A program made the translations under genes and the position numbers. From assembly GCA_017465155.1 (NCBI GenBank), contig JAFTWV010000071.1, forward strand, positions 1 through 36,102: a DNA stretch of 36,102 bases, in the 5' to 3' direction. Of this stretch, positions 15,104-23,782 are shown one piece after another (positions within the stretch are counted from its first letter, which is position 1; each line of letters begins with the position of its first letter). The DNA comes from Clostridia bacterium. Lineage in GTDB: Bacteria > Bacillota > Clostridia > Christensenellales > Aristaeellaceae. The notes beneath the pieces were generated by a model. That model worked only from the letters and a program-made list of their open reading frames with translations. It had not been told where the DNA came from and did no database searches.

Positions 15104-15561
15104 TGAATGTTCAGAACGCCCGAATGGTGGCGTCTAATATTCGTGATGGAGAGAACCCGGCATATACCGTTGCAGATTTCCGCGCGGCAATGCCGGGCTT
15201 TTCTGTGGAGATTATCGGCGACGACATCCTCCAGGGCTATGTGGAAATGGCGCACAACTCCGTCAAGGAGGCCCGCTGGCACAGCCTTTGGAAGGAAGGT
15301 ATGCGCCTGTATATCGCCCACTTCGTTACGCTGTATCTGAATACGCCTGGAGAAGGGGCATCGCGCGGCGACCTGCTGAAAGCTGGGCAGTCGCAGGGAA
15401 TGGTCACGAGCAAGACCGTTGGCCCCGTCTCTGTCGGCCTCGATGTGTCTCAGGTAAACAGCGACCTTACTGGCTGGGCAGCGTGGAAGCAGACCACGTA
15501 CGGCACCCAGTTTGCCACGCTTGCCAAGATGCTCGGCAAGGGCGGAATGTACGTATGGTGA
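15103..15561 (+). CDS. Head-tail connector/adaptor (DUF4054-like)
   Basis: A 152-residue, mainly helical protein. FRAAMPGFSV, a following helix with LQGYVEMAHNSVKEARW, LWKEGMRLYIAHFVTLYL, and the closing YGTQFATLAKMLGKGGMYVW match the DUF4054 layout of connector proteins, which dock onto the portal. The start ATG 15103 shares a base with the previous stop, so translation is coupled. The position directly after the capsid genes supports the call. Confidence 0.8.
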   Translation: MNVQNARMVASNIRDGENPAYTVADFRAAMPGFSVEIIGDDILQGYVEMAHNSVKEARWHSLWKEGMRLYIAHFVTLYLNTPGEGASRGDLLKAGQSQGMVTSKTVGPVSVGLDVSQVNSDLTGWAAWKQTTYGTQFATLAKMLGKGGMYVW

Positions 15562-15577
15562 GGACGGAGGTGACTAC

Positions 15578-16093
15578 ATGCAGATCAAGGAGAGCGGCGA
15601 AGGATTTGCCGGCATCAGACGGGCTTTGAGGTTCCTTCAGAAGAACAAGTGCTATATCGGCATCCCTGCGGCGAATGCCTCCCGTGACAGCAAAGGTATC
15701 ACCAACGTGGAGCTTGCCTTTATCCATTCCAAGGGATCCCCGAGACTAAGAATTCCTGCGAGACCGTTCCTCGAACCCGCCATTGAGCAGGACGCGGCAC
15801 AACAGCAGATTCTTCGGCACATGAAGGCCGCGGCTGCTGCAGCTGCGGACGGTAACGGAGGCGGTGCCAGGGCTGAGCTTGATAAAGCTGGGCAAGCCGG
15901 AGAAAATGCCGCGAAGGATTACATTGGCTCCGGCAACCACGCCCCCAATTCAGGTTTCACGCTTACTGGTGGTTGGATGCGAAATCGTATCTCGGGCAAA
16001 CCGTTCTATGCAGAACCCAAGACCTCTGCTGTGCCGCTGATCGACACCGGCAGCTTGCGCAGATCAATAACCCATGTGATCGAGGAGGGATGA
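15578..16093 (+). CDS. Virion morphogenesis / head-tail completion protein (HK97 gp10-like)
   Basis: A 171-residue protein. ATG 15578 follows GGAGGTGACTAC; the longer frame from 15512 lies in the connector gene. VELAFIHSKGSPRLRIPARPFLEPAI (about 44-69) carries the IPxRPFL motif of gp10-like and phage virion morphogenesis proteins. VPLIDTGSLRRSITHVIEE at the C-terminus is the matching 'pLidTGrLr.Sit' ending. An Ala-rich helix lies between them. Such proteins act as tail-completion or tail-terminator factors at the head-tail joint. Confidence 0.85.
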   Translation: MQIKESGEGFAGIRRALRFLQKNKCYIGIPAANASRDSKGITNVELAFIHSKGSPRLRIPARPFLEPAIEQDAAQQQILRHMKAAAAAAADGNGGGARAELDKAGQAGENAAKDYIGSGNHAPNSGFTLTGGWMRNRISGKPFYAEPKTSAVPLIDTGSLRRSITHVIEEG

Positions 16094-16099
16094 TAGCCG

Positions 16100-16456
16100 A
16101 TGTCACTCATGCCGGATGTGACGGATCTGCTGCACGATCCTGACCTTGGTGCAAAAGAATTCATTGTCCTGCGTCGAACCGGCGAATGGGACGGCGGGAG
16201 ATTCCGTGTCAAAACCTCTGAAACCATCGAGGGCACAGGGATTATGGTACCTCCCTCGGCGGAGCAGCTTGCAACCTTCCCCGAAGGCGAAAGGCGTAAA
16301 GGCATTGTTGCCATATACACCAAGACAATACTGCATCTGACCGAAGGCGAGGACATTGCCGATGATGTTACCTGGATGGGTGAACAGTACAAGGTGATAC
16401 GTGTAGACCGTTTGGATGAATACGGATACTGCATCGCCTATGCACAAAAGAGGTGA
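16100..16456 (+). CDS. Head-tail joining protein
   Basis: A 118-residue soluble protein with GAGGAGGGA upstream. It is beta-rich (FIVLRRTGEWDGGRF, GIVAIYTKTILHLTEG, WMGEQYKVIRVDRLDEYGYCIAYAQKR). The last block, ending in an aromatic and basic strand, is common to stopper-like proteins placed between the gp10-like protein and the neck terminator. I call it by position and shape, with no definite family. It lies four bases from the next gene. Confidence 0.65.
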   Translation: MSLMPDVTDLLHDPDLGAKEFIVLRRTGEWDGGRFRVKTSETIEGTGIMVPPSAEQLATFPEGERRKGIVAIYTKTILHLTEGEDIADDVTWMGEQYKVIRVDRLDEYGYCIAYAQKR

Positions 16457-16460
16457 TGTT

Positions 16461-17021
16461 ATGGCAACGAAAAACCTCTCCCGCGAACAGCTTGAAGATG
16501 TGATGTGGAAGGTCACCGTTCTTGCACTCGGCCTGGATGAAACCAGGGAGGAAGTGCAAAAGCGAGTCCGCATCAGCTGGCCGACATCAGAAACGGGCAA
16601 CAGCAACTGGAAACGAGATGAAAATGTCGTATTCCTGAGGATTGTACCTGGAGTTGATGATTACGGGAATCTTCATGACCGCGCCTATGAACCAGATCGG
16701 CGCACAGGCGACCTCATAGAAGTCGTTACCTATCACCGCTGCCACTCCGTGACTTGGGTGTGTTATGGCCCAGATGCCGACTCTGATGCAGAAAACATCC
16801 GCATCGGCATACTGCGGGAGAATGTCAAGCAGCTGCTGCGATGTTCATCGTTGGCGGTACTCCCTCACATTCCGCCAGCAGCCCGTGTGCCTGAGCCCGA
16901 CGAAACTGGCGAATGGTGGGAACGGTGCGACTTAACTGCACAATTCTACGAGCTCGTGCGGCGTGAGTATGCCGCCGAAGAAATGCTTGTAGCTCCCAAT
17001 GTGATAACTAAAACCGAGTAG
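16461..17021 (+). CDS. Neck/tail terminator-like protein
   Basis: A 186-residue protein starting at ATG 16461 behind AGAGGTGATGTT. The N-terminus is helical (LSREQLEDVMWKVTVLALGL). The middle is beta-rich with FLRIVPGVDDYGNLHDRAY and VVTYHRCHSVTWVCYGPDADSDAENIRIGI, and a helix-rich C-terminus (WWERCDLTAQFYELVRREY) follows. The conserved 'tyhr..sv.w.cYGp.A...a..ir' block fits phage neck terminator proteins such as gp12-like ones, which cap the tail before it joins the head. The gene order, immediately before the sheath, agrees. Confidence 0.7.
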   Translation: MATKNLSREQLEDVMWKVTVLALGLDETREEVQKRVRISWPTSETGNSNWKRDENVVFLRIVPGVDDYGNLHDRAYEPDRRTGDLIEVVTYHRCHSVTWVCYGPDADSDAENIRIGILRENVKQLLRCSSLAVLPHIPPAARVPEPDETGEWWERCDLTAQFYELVRREYAAEEMLVAPNVITKTE

Positions 17022-17032
17022 GAGGGAAAACG

Positions 17033-18133
17033 ATGCCTTCTCTGAAAATCGACGATATCATCAAAGTTGTTGTGTCTGCGCCCACTGCCGCTACCCCGCG
17101 CGTGGGTTTCAACACGGGTCTGATTGTGGGCAAGTCCACCCATATCACTACGACCGATCGCTGCAAGGTCTATTCCGGCCTTGATGGCATGGTGGCTGAC
17201 GGCTTCAAGGAAACTGATGCCGAGTACAAGGCTGCCACTCTCTACTTCTCCCAGGATCCTGCTCCCGCGAAGCTCGTTGTGGGCGTCTGCGGCGAAAGCG
17301 AAACGTGGGTTGCCGCCATTACTGAGTGTCGCAACAAGAACGCGACCTGGTATGGCGTGTACTGTGCCGGCGAACTCGAACTGGCAGAGCATCAGGCCGT
17401 TGCTGCCTATGTCGAGACGATCCGCGCGACCTACTTCTACAACGACGGCTCTGATGCTGCGAAGGGTGACGGCAAGGATGATGTGTTCAGCACGCTCATG
17501 GCGCAGAGCATCAAGCAGTCCTTCGGTATGTTCTCGGCCACTCCCTACGCTGCCGCTGCCGCGATGGGCTTTGCTATGGGTGCCAACACTGGTGCCGCTG
17601 GCAGTGCCTACACGATGGCTTTCAAGACGCTGGCCGGCGTCGCTCCTGACGATCTCTCCGAGACGGAGGTTGCGAACCTGAAGGCCAAGAACGCGAACTA
17701 CTACATCATCCGCGGCGGTACCTACAAGGTCCTCGAACCCGGCGTGACCGCTTCTGGCGCCTGGTACGACGAGGTGATTGGTCTCGACCAGCTCACCAAC
17801 GACATCCAGATCGCCTGTATGGATACGCTGGCGAATACCAAGACCAAGATTCCCTATACGGACGCTGGCGCCCTGCAGTTCGTCCTGGCGTGCAACGGCG
17901 CGTGCCAGGATGCCGTGAGCCGCGGCTTCCTCGCTCCTGGCGTGTGGAATGGCGTGTCCGTCCTCGACCTGGAGAAGGGCGATACGCTCGAGGCTGGCTA
18001 TATGTGCCAGGCTGAGCCGGTTGTCGCCCAGTCTGCTGCTGACAAGGCACTGCGCATCTGCCCGCCTATCTATGTGTGCGTCAACATTGCTGGCGCAATG
18101 CACAGCGCGATCATCAAGGTCGATATGCAGTAA
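17033..18133 (+). CDS. Tail sheath protein (DUF3383-like)
   Basis: The 366-residue sheath subunit, whose presence makes this a contractile-tailed (myovirus) phage. The sequence pattern matches DUF3383: an N-terminal handle strand (LKIDDIIKVVVS), GFNTGLIVGKST near 24-35, and DPAPAKLVVGV near 75. A Trp/Tyr segment (NATWYGVYCAG), QSFGMFSATPYAAAAAMGFAMGAN and a C-terminal strand IKVDMQ follow. The subunits would wrap the tube and contract on attachment. Codon bias is as strong as in the capsid gene, fitting high expression. The ribosome site is TAGGAGGG. Confidence 0.88.
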   Translation: MPSLKIDDIIKVVVSAPTAATPRVGFNTGLIVGKSTHITTTDRCKVYSGLDGMVADGFKETDAEYKAATLYFSQDPAPAKLVVGVCGESETWVAAITECRNKNATWYGVYCAGELELAEHQAVAAYVETIRATYFYNDGSDAAKGDGKDDVFSTLMAQSIKQSFGMFSATPYAAAAAMGFAMGANTGAAGSAYTMAFKTLAGVAPDDLSETEVANLKAKNANYYIIRGGTYKVLEPGVTASGAWYDEVIGLDQLTNDIQIACMDTLANTKTKIPYTDAGALQFVLACNGACQDAVSRGFLAPGVWNGVSVLDLEKGDTLEAGYMCQAEPVVAQSAADKALRICPPIYVCVNIAGAMHSAIIKVDMQ

Positions 18134-18154
18134 TCCGAAGGGAGGTAAAAACAA

Positions 18155-18583
18155 ATGGCCACTACCACTTATAGCTTCTCTGATGTTTCCCTCGTGCTGT
18201 CCCATCCCAGCGTCGGCAAGTGTACCATTACCGGCGAAGGCGTCGGCAGCGTTACCGTGTCCCGCGCAAACGACAATACCCAGCACGATGTCGCTGCCGA
18301 TGGCTCCGTGATGGTTTCCAAGATCCACACCAAGAACGGCACCATCGCCATTGCTATCCAGCAGACCAGCAGCGCGCACGTGTGGCTGAAAAAGCTGATG
18401 TCCTACCTGCTCACTGCGCCCACGTCCGAATGGGCGAAGGCCAGCGCGGTGCTGAAGAACCCCTCGCTGGGTGAGACCATCAACATGTCTGGCATTTCTC
18501 CCCAGAAGCGCCCTGATGCTGCCTACCAGCAGACCGGCCAGCAGGTGACGTGGAATCTGATGGCTGCTACCATTAACGGTTAA
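18155..18583 (+). CDS. Tail tube protein (DUF3277-like)
   Basis: A 142-residue beta-sandwich protein. VSLVLSHPSVGKCTITGEGVGSVTVSR, then HDVAADGSVMVSKIHTKNGTIAIAIQQTS, then LKKLMSYL and VTWNLMAATING fit the DUF3277/KPP10-type tube proteins, which stack in hexameric rings to form the inner tube. It directly follows the sheath with a GGAGG site, which is the usual order. Confidence 0.88.
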   Translation: MATTTYSFSDVSLVLSHPSVGKCTITGEGVGSVTVSRANDNTQHDVAADGSVMVSKIHTKNGTIAIAIQQTSSAHVWLKKLMSYLLTAPTSEWAKASAVLKNPSLGETINMSGISPQKRPDAAYQQTGQQVTWNLMAATING

Positions 18584-18608
18584 TCACATCTGATAAGGAG
18601 GAAGCGAC

Positions 18609-19076
18609 ATGCCCACCAATATCTATACCCAGGTTACCATCGGCGAAGATGTGTACTCTATCAAGAAATTCGATGCGAAAACGGGTCTGAAGCTGGCGCG
18701 CCTTGTGATTTCCAAGGCCGCGCCCCTCATTCCTATGCTCGAATCCCTTTCCGGCGATAACGGCGAGAACAAGTCCATGGACGACAATGCCGTCTACGAC
18801 GCTGTGTCTGCGGTACTCGATACGTTGAGCGACAACGACATCGACAACCTTGTGGACAAGTGTCTGCGCGTGTGCTATGCAAACCTCTCGGCTGGCCTTG
18901 CCCCCATCATCGACGATACTGGCAACTACGGCGTCGAAGGTGTGGAATACGACATGTCGCTGACCCTCCGGCTTTGCTTTGAGGCCATCAAGTGGGGCGC
19001 CTCGGATTTTTTCGACGGGAAAAACTCGGGTTTGAAGCAGCTTTTCAACCGGGTTGGATCGTCGCAGAACCAGTAA
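18609..19076 (+). CDS. Tail assembly chaperone, short (zero-frame) form
   Basis: A 155-residue helical protein that would coat the tape measure while the tube is built. MPTNIYTQVTIGEDVYSIKKFDAKTGLKLARLVI and an acidic helical middle are usual for these chaperones. The gene sits in the standard place between tube and tape measure, with AAGGAGG upstream. The zero-frame stop is at 19074-19076. A slippery site at 19007-19013 allows a longer -1 product (see next entries), as with lambda G and GT. Confidence 0.85.
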   Translation: MPTNIYTQVTIGEDVYSIKKFDAKTGLKLARLVISKAAPLIPMLESLSGDNGENKSMDDNAVYDAVSAVLDTLSDNDIDNLVDKCLRVCYANLSAGLAPIIDDTGNYGVEGVEYDMSLTLRLCFEAIKWGASDFFDGKNSGLKQLFNRVGSSQNQ

Positions 19077-19258
19077 ACTATGACGCCTACCTGTTTGCCC
19101 CTGTGGTAGATGGGATGTGGCGTCAGCACGAAACGTGGGATGGCACATACTCCCTGGAGGATCTGCTTGATGCCCATGAAATGCTCGCCGTTCGCCGTGA
19201 GAACGAGCGGCGAGCAGAAGAACAAGCGCGTATTGAACGTGCTATGCAAGGGAGGTGA
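18609..19258 (+). CDS. Tail assembly chaperone, long (-1 frameshift) form
   Basis: Reading 18609-19013 and then slipping back one base gives a 216-residue fusion. Its first 135 residues are shared with the short form. The last 81 come from the overlapping frame (RREKLGFEAAFQPGW ... RAMQGR), which ends at 19258, six bases before the tape measure start. The downstream frame has no good start of its own; the ATG at 18992 lacks a ribosome site. DAYLFAPVVDGMWRQHETWDGTY in the second part is typical of the T domain that recruits tube subunits. Confidence 0.8.
19007..19013 (+). promoter_or_regulatory. Programmed -1 frameshift slippery site T TTT TTC
   Basis: In the chaperone frame the codons are GAT TTT TTC, giving a perfect X XXY YYZ heptamer. 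Slippage keeps full P-site pairing and changes TTC to TTT. About 16-17 bases later GGTTTGAA can pair with TTCAACC through one bulge, a possible stimulatory hairpin. G AAA AAC, ten bases downstream, is a weaker alternative. Confidence 0.8.
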
Positions 19259-19264
19259 ATTTGA

Positions 19265-22200
19265 ATGCCCGCAACCTTGAAGGATTACCTTGTTGGCATA
19301 GGGTTTGAGGTAGATGAAAGCGGAGCTCAGAAAGCGGATAACACGCTCAACCAGCTCCAGCAGATCGTGAATGATCTCGGAGAGATACTCGTTCAAACCG
19401 GCGCGGCGATCAAATCCTTCCTTTCCGAATTCCGTAACGGCAACTCCCAGATGGAGGAGGCGGCCGGTGCGATTGACGATGCCGCAGAGGCGGTGGACGG
19501 TCTTTCGCAGAATGAATTGAATGCAGCGCAGACAGCAGCAGAGATGGCAGACGCTCAGGACGCCGTTTCTGCTGCTGTTTCTGCGAGTGCAGATAATCTC
19601 CAAAGGGCTTCCCGAGCTTCCGAAGATCTCTCCGCATCTAATACTGACGCAGCGACAGCCGCAGGCACCCTTGCCAATGCACAGTCGCAGGTCGGCTCCA
19701 CGGCGCAGGTCGCCGGAGGACAGGTTCAGAACCTCGGAGACAAAACCGAGTCCGCAGGCGAAGCAGCCGAACAGGCGGCGAAGGACTTCGACAGAGCCAG
19801 TCAGAAGGCGAAAATGGACGGCGCCAAGGAAGGCGCGAAGAACGTTGACAAGCTCGGCGACAAACTGAAAGATGTCACGCAGAAGCTGAAACAGGTTGTT
19901 GCAGCCGCCGCAGGATTCATCATCGGAGACATCGTCAAGAATGCGGTTATCCGCGTTGTCGCTTTTAATGAATCGCTTGCTGCCAGTGCGAAAGAGCTTG
20001 GCAAGACGATCGAAGAAACCCGCGCCTACAATGTTGCCCTGTCTGCCATGGGCAAGACGGCTGAGGAAATCGCCGCGAGTGATTCTCTGAATGAGACCTT
20101 CAATGACTTGCAAGCATTGGGACAGCAGATGGCTTTGCCCGAAGCTGCGCAAGGCCTGACCATGATAAATCGGCTGAAGGACGGATTCTTGCAGCTGAAA
20201 GTCATCGGACAGTATGCCATGCAGTGGATATACCACAAGGTGCAGACTGTCGCCGAGGGACCTCTGACGAAGTTTCATGACACAATGACCGGCCTAAAGG
20301 ACTGGTTTGCTGGCAACATCGAGAAGGTGGCCGAAGCAGTGGCTACCGGCTTCGGCTGGGTGGTGCAGATTTTCAATTCTGTTGTCACAGCTGTAAAGGG
20401 TGTTGCAACAGCCATCGGTGCTTTGCCTGGTCCTATCAAGCTGGCAGGCGCAGCAATCCTCGCAGTCATAACAATGGTCAAGTCAAGGTTCGCCCTGATT
20501 ACGGCCATTGTAACGGGGATCCTCCTGCTCGTTGACGATTTCGTAACGTACCTCGAGGGCGGCGAGAGCGTGTTCGGTGATTTCTGGGGAAAGTGCATCG
20601 AATGGGCTGAAAAGGTTGCTCCTGCCGTTCAGAAGGTGATAGGATGGATTTCCAGTTTCTTGACCACGGTATGGAACGCGACGGTAAGCGTGGTTTCGTG
20701 GCTTGATGAAATGGGCCTGATTGAACCGCTTATCGCAGGTATCGTTGCAGCGTTCGCGTTGTTCAAGGGGCTTAAGCTGGTCGATACGATCAAGAATATT
20801 GTGACGTCGTTCAAGGGATTCTCCAGCATCCTTACCCTGCTCGGAGGCAAGACGACCCTTATTATCGCCGCAATCGGCGCACTCGTCGCCGCGGGTGTAT
20901 GGCTGTATCAAAACTGGGATGTAGTCAAGGCCAAAGCAGCCGAAGTGTGGGAAGCAATCAAAGCCTGGTGCGTTGGTGCCTGGGAAGCCATCAAGGGAGC
21001 CTGGGGAAGTGTTGTTTCCTTCTTCAGCGGCATCTGGGATGGAATCGTCGCAGCGTGGTCCGGCGCGACGGACTTCTTCGTGGGTATATGGGAGGGCATC
21101 CAAAGCAATCCCATTCTATCCGGCCTGTTCAACACGCTCTCACTCCCGTTCAGAAATGCGTGGGCGTTCATCCGGGCGATCTGGAACTCCATTACCGGCT
21201 TCTTCTCTGGGATATGGGGACTTATCACGGGAGATACCACCCTCGCAGGTCTGTGGACGAGTATTTCCCAGCCTTTTGTGGATGCGTGGAATACGATCTC
21301 TGATAATTTCAGCGGCGTTGGCACGTTCTTCTCCAACCTGTGGACAACCATCACTTCCGGCGAAGGCCTGAGCGGGATCCTCTCTGCGCTTTCCGCTCCG
21401 TTCACCGGCGCATGGGATGCCATTAAAGGCGTATGGGATACGGTAACTGGTTTCTTCTCGGGAATCTGGAGCTCGATCACAGGCGATGCGGGCCTGTCAG
21501 GTACCTCTGACGCCGTGTCGTCTCCGTTCTCCACGGCCTGGTCTACCATATCCGGCCTGTTCTCCGGCGCATATACCACCGTCACGGGCTGGTTCATGGG
21601 CCTTGGCGATGGTATCTCTACCGCCGTTGGGAATGTGGCCGAATGGGCATCGAGCGCATGGACTACCATCAGCGACACGCTGTCTGGGGCAAAAGATACA
21701 GTAGCCGGATGGTTTACTGGCATCGGTACCGCAGTAGATGGCGTTGTAGGAAGCGTATCCTCCTGGGCATCAACCGCATGGAATGACATTTTGGGCAGCC
21801 TGTCTGGCGTCCTCACTTCCGTCACGGGTTGGTTTACCGGCATCGGAGATAGCGTCTCCGGCGTCGTTGGTGATGTCGCAGCGTGGGCATCCTCCGCATG
21901 GGATTCTATCAGCGGTTTCTTCTCCGGCATTGTCGGCACCGTCACAGGATGGTTCACCGGCGCTGGTACCAGCGCAAGTGACGCCGCGGGTGACGCATCT
22001 ACTTTTGCAACGACGGCATGGACTACCATCAGCGATACGCTCTCCGGGGCGTATGCTACTGTTACAGGTTGGTTCTCTGGGATTGGCTCGGGTATATCCT
22101 CAGTTGTCGGCGGCGTTGCAGATTGGGCAACAGGGGCGTGGGATACGATCTCGTCCACGTTGTCGGGCGCCGTGTCCACCGTCACGGGCTGGTTCACGGG

Positions 22201-23725
22201 TGCGGGTACCAGTGTTTCTGATGCGGTAGGCGACGTTTCAAGCTGGGCGACAACTGCCTGGTCCACCATTTCAGGCGCACTATCCGGCGCAGCGACAACT
22301 ATCTCCAGCTGGTTCTCTGGTATCGACATTTCCGCAAGCGTTTCTGCCGTATCTGATTGGGCGGCAGGTGCGTGGTCTACGATCAGCGGTGCATTGTCGT
22401 CTGCCGGAAGCACCATTGCAAGCTGGTTCAGCGGAATCGACATCAGCAGCAGCGTAGCCGTTGTGTCTGATTGGGCGGCTGGCGCGTGGTCCACTATCAG
22501 TGGAGCGTTGTCGGGGGCAGCCACATCCATTAGCGGCTTCTTCGATGGTATCAACATATCCGATAAGGTCTCGGCGGTCTCGGACTGGGCGGCTGGTGCA
22601 TGGTCTGACATACAATCTGCATTCTCTGGCGTAACGGAGTGGTTCAGTACGACCTTCTCTGGAATTGGCACGACCGTCTCCAACGCCGTGGGTGATGTAG
22701 CCACATGGGCATCTGAGACATGGGAAGGCGTCAAGTCCGCCGCTTCCTCCGTTGGCGGCTGGTTCGCTTCCTTGTTCGGGTGGGGCAGCGAAGATGATGC
22801 TGCCGCGGCCTCCGCGGAAACCAGCTCGGGCGAAGCCGGCGCGTCCTCAAAGGCGGCGTTGATCGAAGCCTTTGCGGGAACCGATACGGAAGTATCTGCC
22901 ATCTTTGCCAACATGGTGACGCTGAGCGATGCTTCGTTCCAACTGCTCGCCATGGCTGCCGAGGCAGCCAACACGGCCATTACGGCCAGCATAGCCGCAC
23001 TGAGCACGGGAGCCAACACGAGTATGGCTGCCGTTCACACCGGCGCGACGGCCCTTGGGACGTCTTTCAGTGGGACTATGGCAACCATCGGCACCAGCTC
23101 CACAACGACCGCAACGACGATTGCAACAGCCTTTAATGGCATTGTAGCAGCCGCCAAGCAGATGGCCTCTGGTGTCCAGAGCGGGATTAACTCTCTCCCG
23201 TCTACGGTTGCCTCTGTATTCTCCAGCCTTGCGAGCAGCATGACTTCGAAATTCGCCCAGGCTGCCAGTAATGTGCAGTCTCAGGTGTCAGCCATCAAAT
23301 CCAGCCTTGCAAGCATTCCTCGTTCCATTTCCGTGAGCGTAAGCGCACAGAAAGCCTTCAGCTTCGGCGGCGTTGTCGATAAAGAAACGGATGCGAAGAT
23401 CGGTGAAGATGGACGAGAATATGTCATTCCCGTAACCAAGCCGCAGCGAGCAATCGCCCTGATTCGCTCCGCGGCCTCTGAGCTTGGTATGACGGTGCAA
23501 TCGACCAGGGAGGCAGCTGCAGCCCTGGGCGGTGCAGCGGATCGGAACATCACCCCTTCCTACGCGACCAATTCCTCTACCAACAACACCACGACCAACA
23601 ACACCACCATCAACGCTCCGGCGAACATTGTTGTACATGGTACCGACGCCAAGAGTACTGCGGATAATGTTGCTCGCAATCAGGAGCGTATCGTGCTTCG
23701 GAACATCAAGTCAGCTCTTGCCTGA
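19265..23725 (+). CDS. Tail tape measure protein
   Basis: A 1486-residue protein, by far the largest, that sets tail length and is ejected on infection. The N-terminus MPATLKDYLVGIGFEVDESG leads into Ala/Gln-rich coiled coils (to about 230). Hydrophobic segments follow near 395-430, 490-510 and 530-550 (for example IKLAGAAILAVITMVK), then Trp-rich repeats (about 560-1160; separate entry). A Ser/Ala/Thr-rich region and a C-terminal part (FSFGGVVDKETDAKIGEDG ... IPVTKPQRA) follow; the latter is common in phage tape measures. No lysozyme or peptidase motif is visible. The ribosome site is GGAGGTGA. By the usual ratio of about 1.5 A per residue the tail would be roughly 200 nm, an estimate only. 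Confidence 0.92.
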   Translation: MPATLKDYLVGIGFEVDESGAQKADNTLNQLQQIVNDLGEILVQTGAAIKSFLSEFRNGNSQMEEAAGAIDDAAEAVDGLSQNELNAAQTAAEMADAQDAVSAAVSASADNLQRASRASEDLSASNTDAATAAGTLANAQSQVGSTAQVAGGQVQNLGDKTESAGEAAEQAAKDFDRASQKAKMDGAKEGAKNVDKLGDKLKDVTQKLKQVVAAAAGFIIGDIVKNAVIRVVAFNESLAASAKELGKTIEETRAYNVALSAMGKTAEEIAASDSLNETFNDLQALGQQMALPEAAQGLTMINRLKDGFLQLKVIGQYAMQWIYHKVQTVAEGPLTKFHDTMTGLKDWFAGNIEKVAEAVATGFGWVVQIFNSVVTAVKGVATAIGALPGPIKLAGAAILAVITMVKSRFALITAIVTGILLLVDDFVTYLEGGESVFGDFWGKCIEWAEKVAPAVQKVIGWISSFLTTVWNATVSVVSWLDEMGLIEPLIAGIVAAFALFKGLKLVDTIKNIVTSFKGFSSILTLLGGKTTLIIAAIGALVAAGVWLYQNWDVVKAKAAEVWEAIKAWCVGAWEAIKGAWGSVVSFFSGIWDGIVAAWSGATDFFVGIWEGIQSNPILSGLFNTLSLPFRNAWAFIRAIWNSITGFFSGIWGLITGDTTLAGLWTSISQPFVDAWNTISDNFSGVGTFFSNLWTTITSGEGLSGILSALSAPFTGAWDAIKGVWDTVTGFFSGIWSSITGDAGLSGTSDAVSSPFSTAWSTISGLFSGAYTTVTGWFMGLGDGISTAVGNVAEWASSAWTTISDTLSGAKDTVAGWFTGIGTAVDGVVGSVSSWASTAWNDILGSLSGVLTSVTGWFTGIGDSVSGVVGDVAAWASSAWDSISGFFSGIVGTVTGWFTGAGTSASDAAGDASTFATTAWTTISDTLSGAYATVTGWFSGIGSGISSVVGGVADWATGAWDTISSTLSGAVSTVTGWFTGAGTSVSDAVGDVSSWATTAWSTISGALSGAATTISSWFSGIDISASVSAVSDWAAGAWSTISGALSSAGSTIASWFSGIDISSSVAVVSDWAAGAWSTISGALSGAATSISGFFDGINISDKVSAVSDWAAGAWSDIQSAFSGVTEWFSTTFSGIGTTVSNAVGDVATWASETWEGVKSAASSVGGWFASLFGWGSEDDAAAASAETSSGEAGASSKAALIEAFAGTDTEVSAIFANMVTLSDASFQLLAMAAEAANTAITASIAALSTGANTSMAAVHTGATALGTSFSGTMATIGTSSTTTATTIATAFNGIVAAAKQMASGVQSGINSLPSTVASVFSSLASSMTSKFAQAASNVQSQVSAIKSSLASIPRSISVSVSAQKAFSFGGVVDKETDAKIGEDGREYVIPVTKPQRAIALIRSAASELGMTVQSTREAAAALGGAADRNITPSYATNSSTNNTTTNNTTINAPANIVVHGTDAKSTADNVARNQERIVLRNIKSALA
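21541..22740 (+). repeat. Tandem 114-120-bp repeats in the tape measure gene
   Basis: About ten degenerate units begin with TGG-GC(x)-...-GC(x)-TGG codons. Unit boundaries recur exactly every 120 bases at 21541, 21661, 21781, 21901, 22021, 22141 and 22261, then every 114 bases at about 22375, 22489 and 22603. Each encodes roughly W-A-x-x-A-W-x-T-I-S-x-x-L-S-G-A-x-x-T-V-T-G-W-F-x-G-I with variation. Units of 38-40 residues with two Trp positions suggest a regular helical rod in the tail lumen that could gain or lose whole units. Three longer related units (about 21000-21540) precede them. Confidence 0.85.
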
Positions 23726-23746
23726 TGGATGGATTTGTAGTACAAT
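23718..23746 (+). promoter_or_regulatory. Promoter TTGCCT-17-TACAAT
   Basis: TTGCCT (23718-23723), a 17-base spacer and TACAAT (23741-23746) form a good sigma70-type promoter overlapping the end of the tape measure gene. It lies 37 bases upstream of the secreted-protein gene and would allow expression from the quiescent prophage. Confidence 0.65.
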
Positions 23747-23782
23747 GAGTACACATTTCAATTCCATTGGAGGTAAATCAAA

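Noticed and set aside
20908-23019. 703-residue minus-strand ORF
   Set aside because: It is a shadow of the tape measure repeats. Regular GC-rich codons keep the opposite strand open, and there is no start signal or family pattern.
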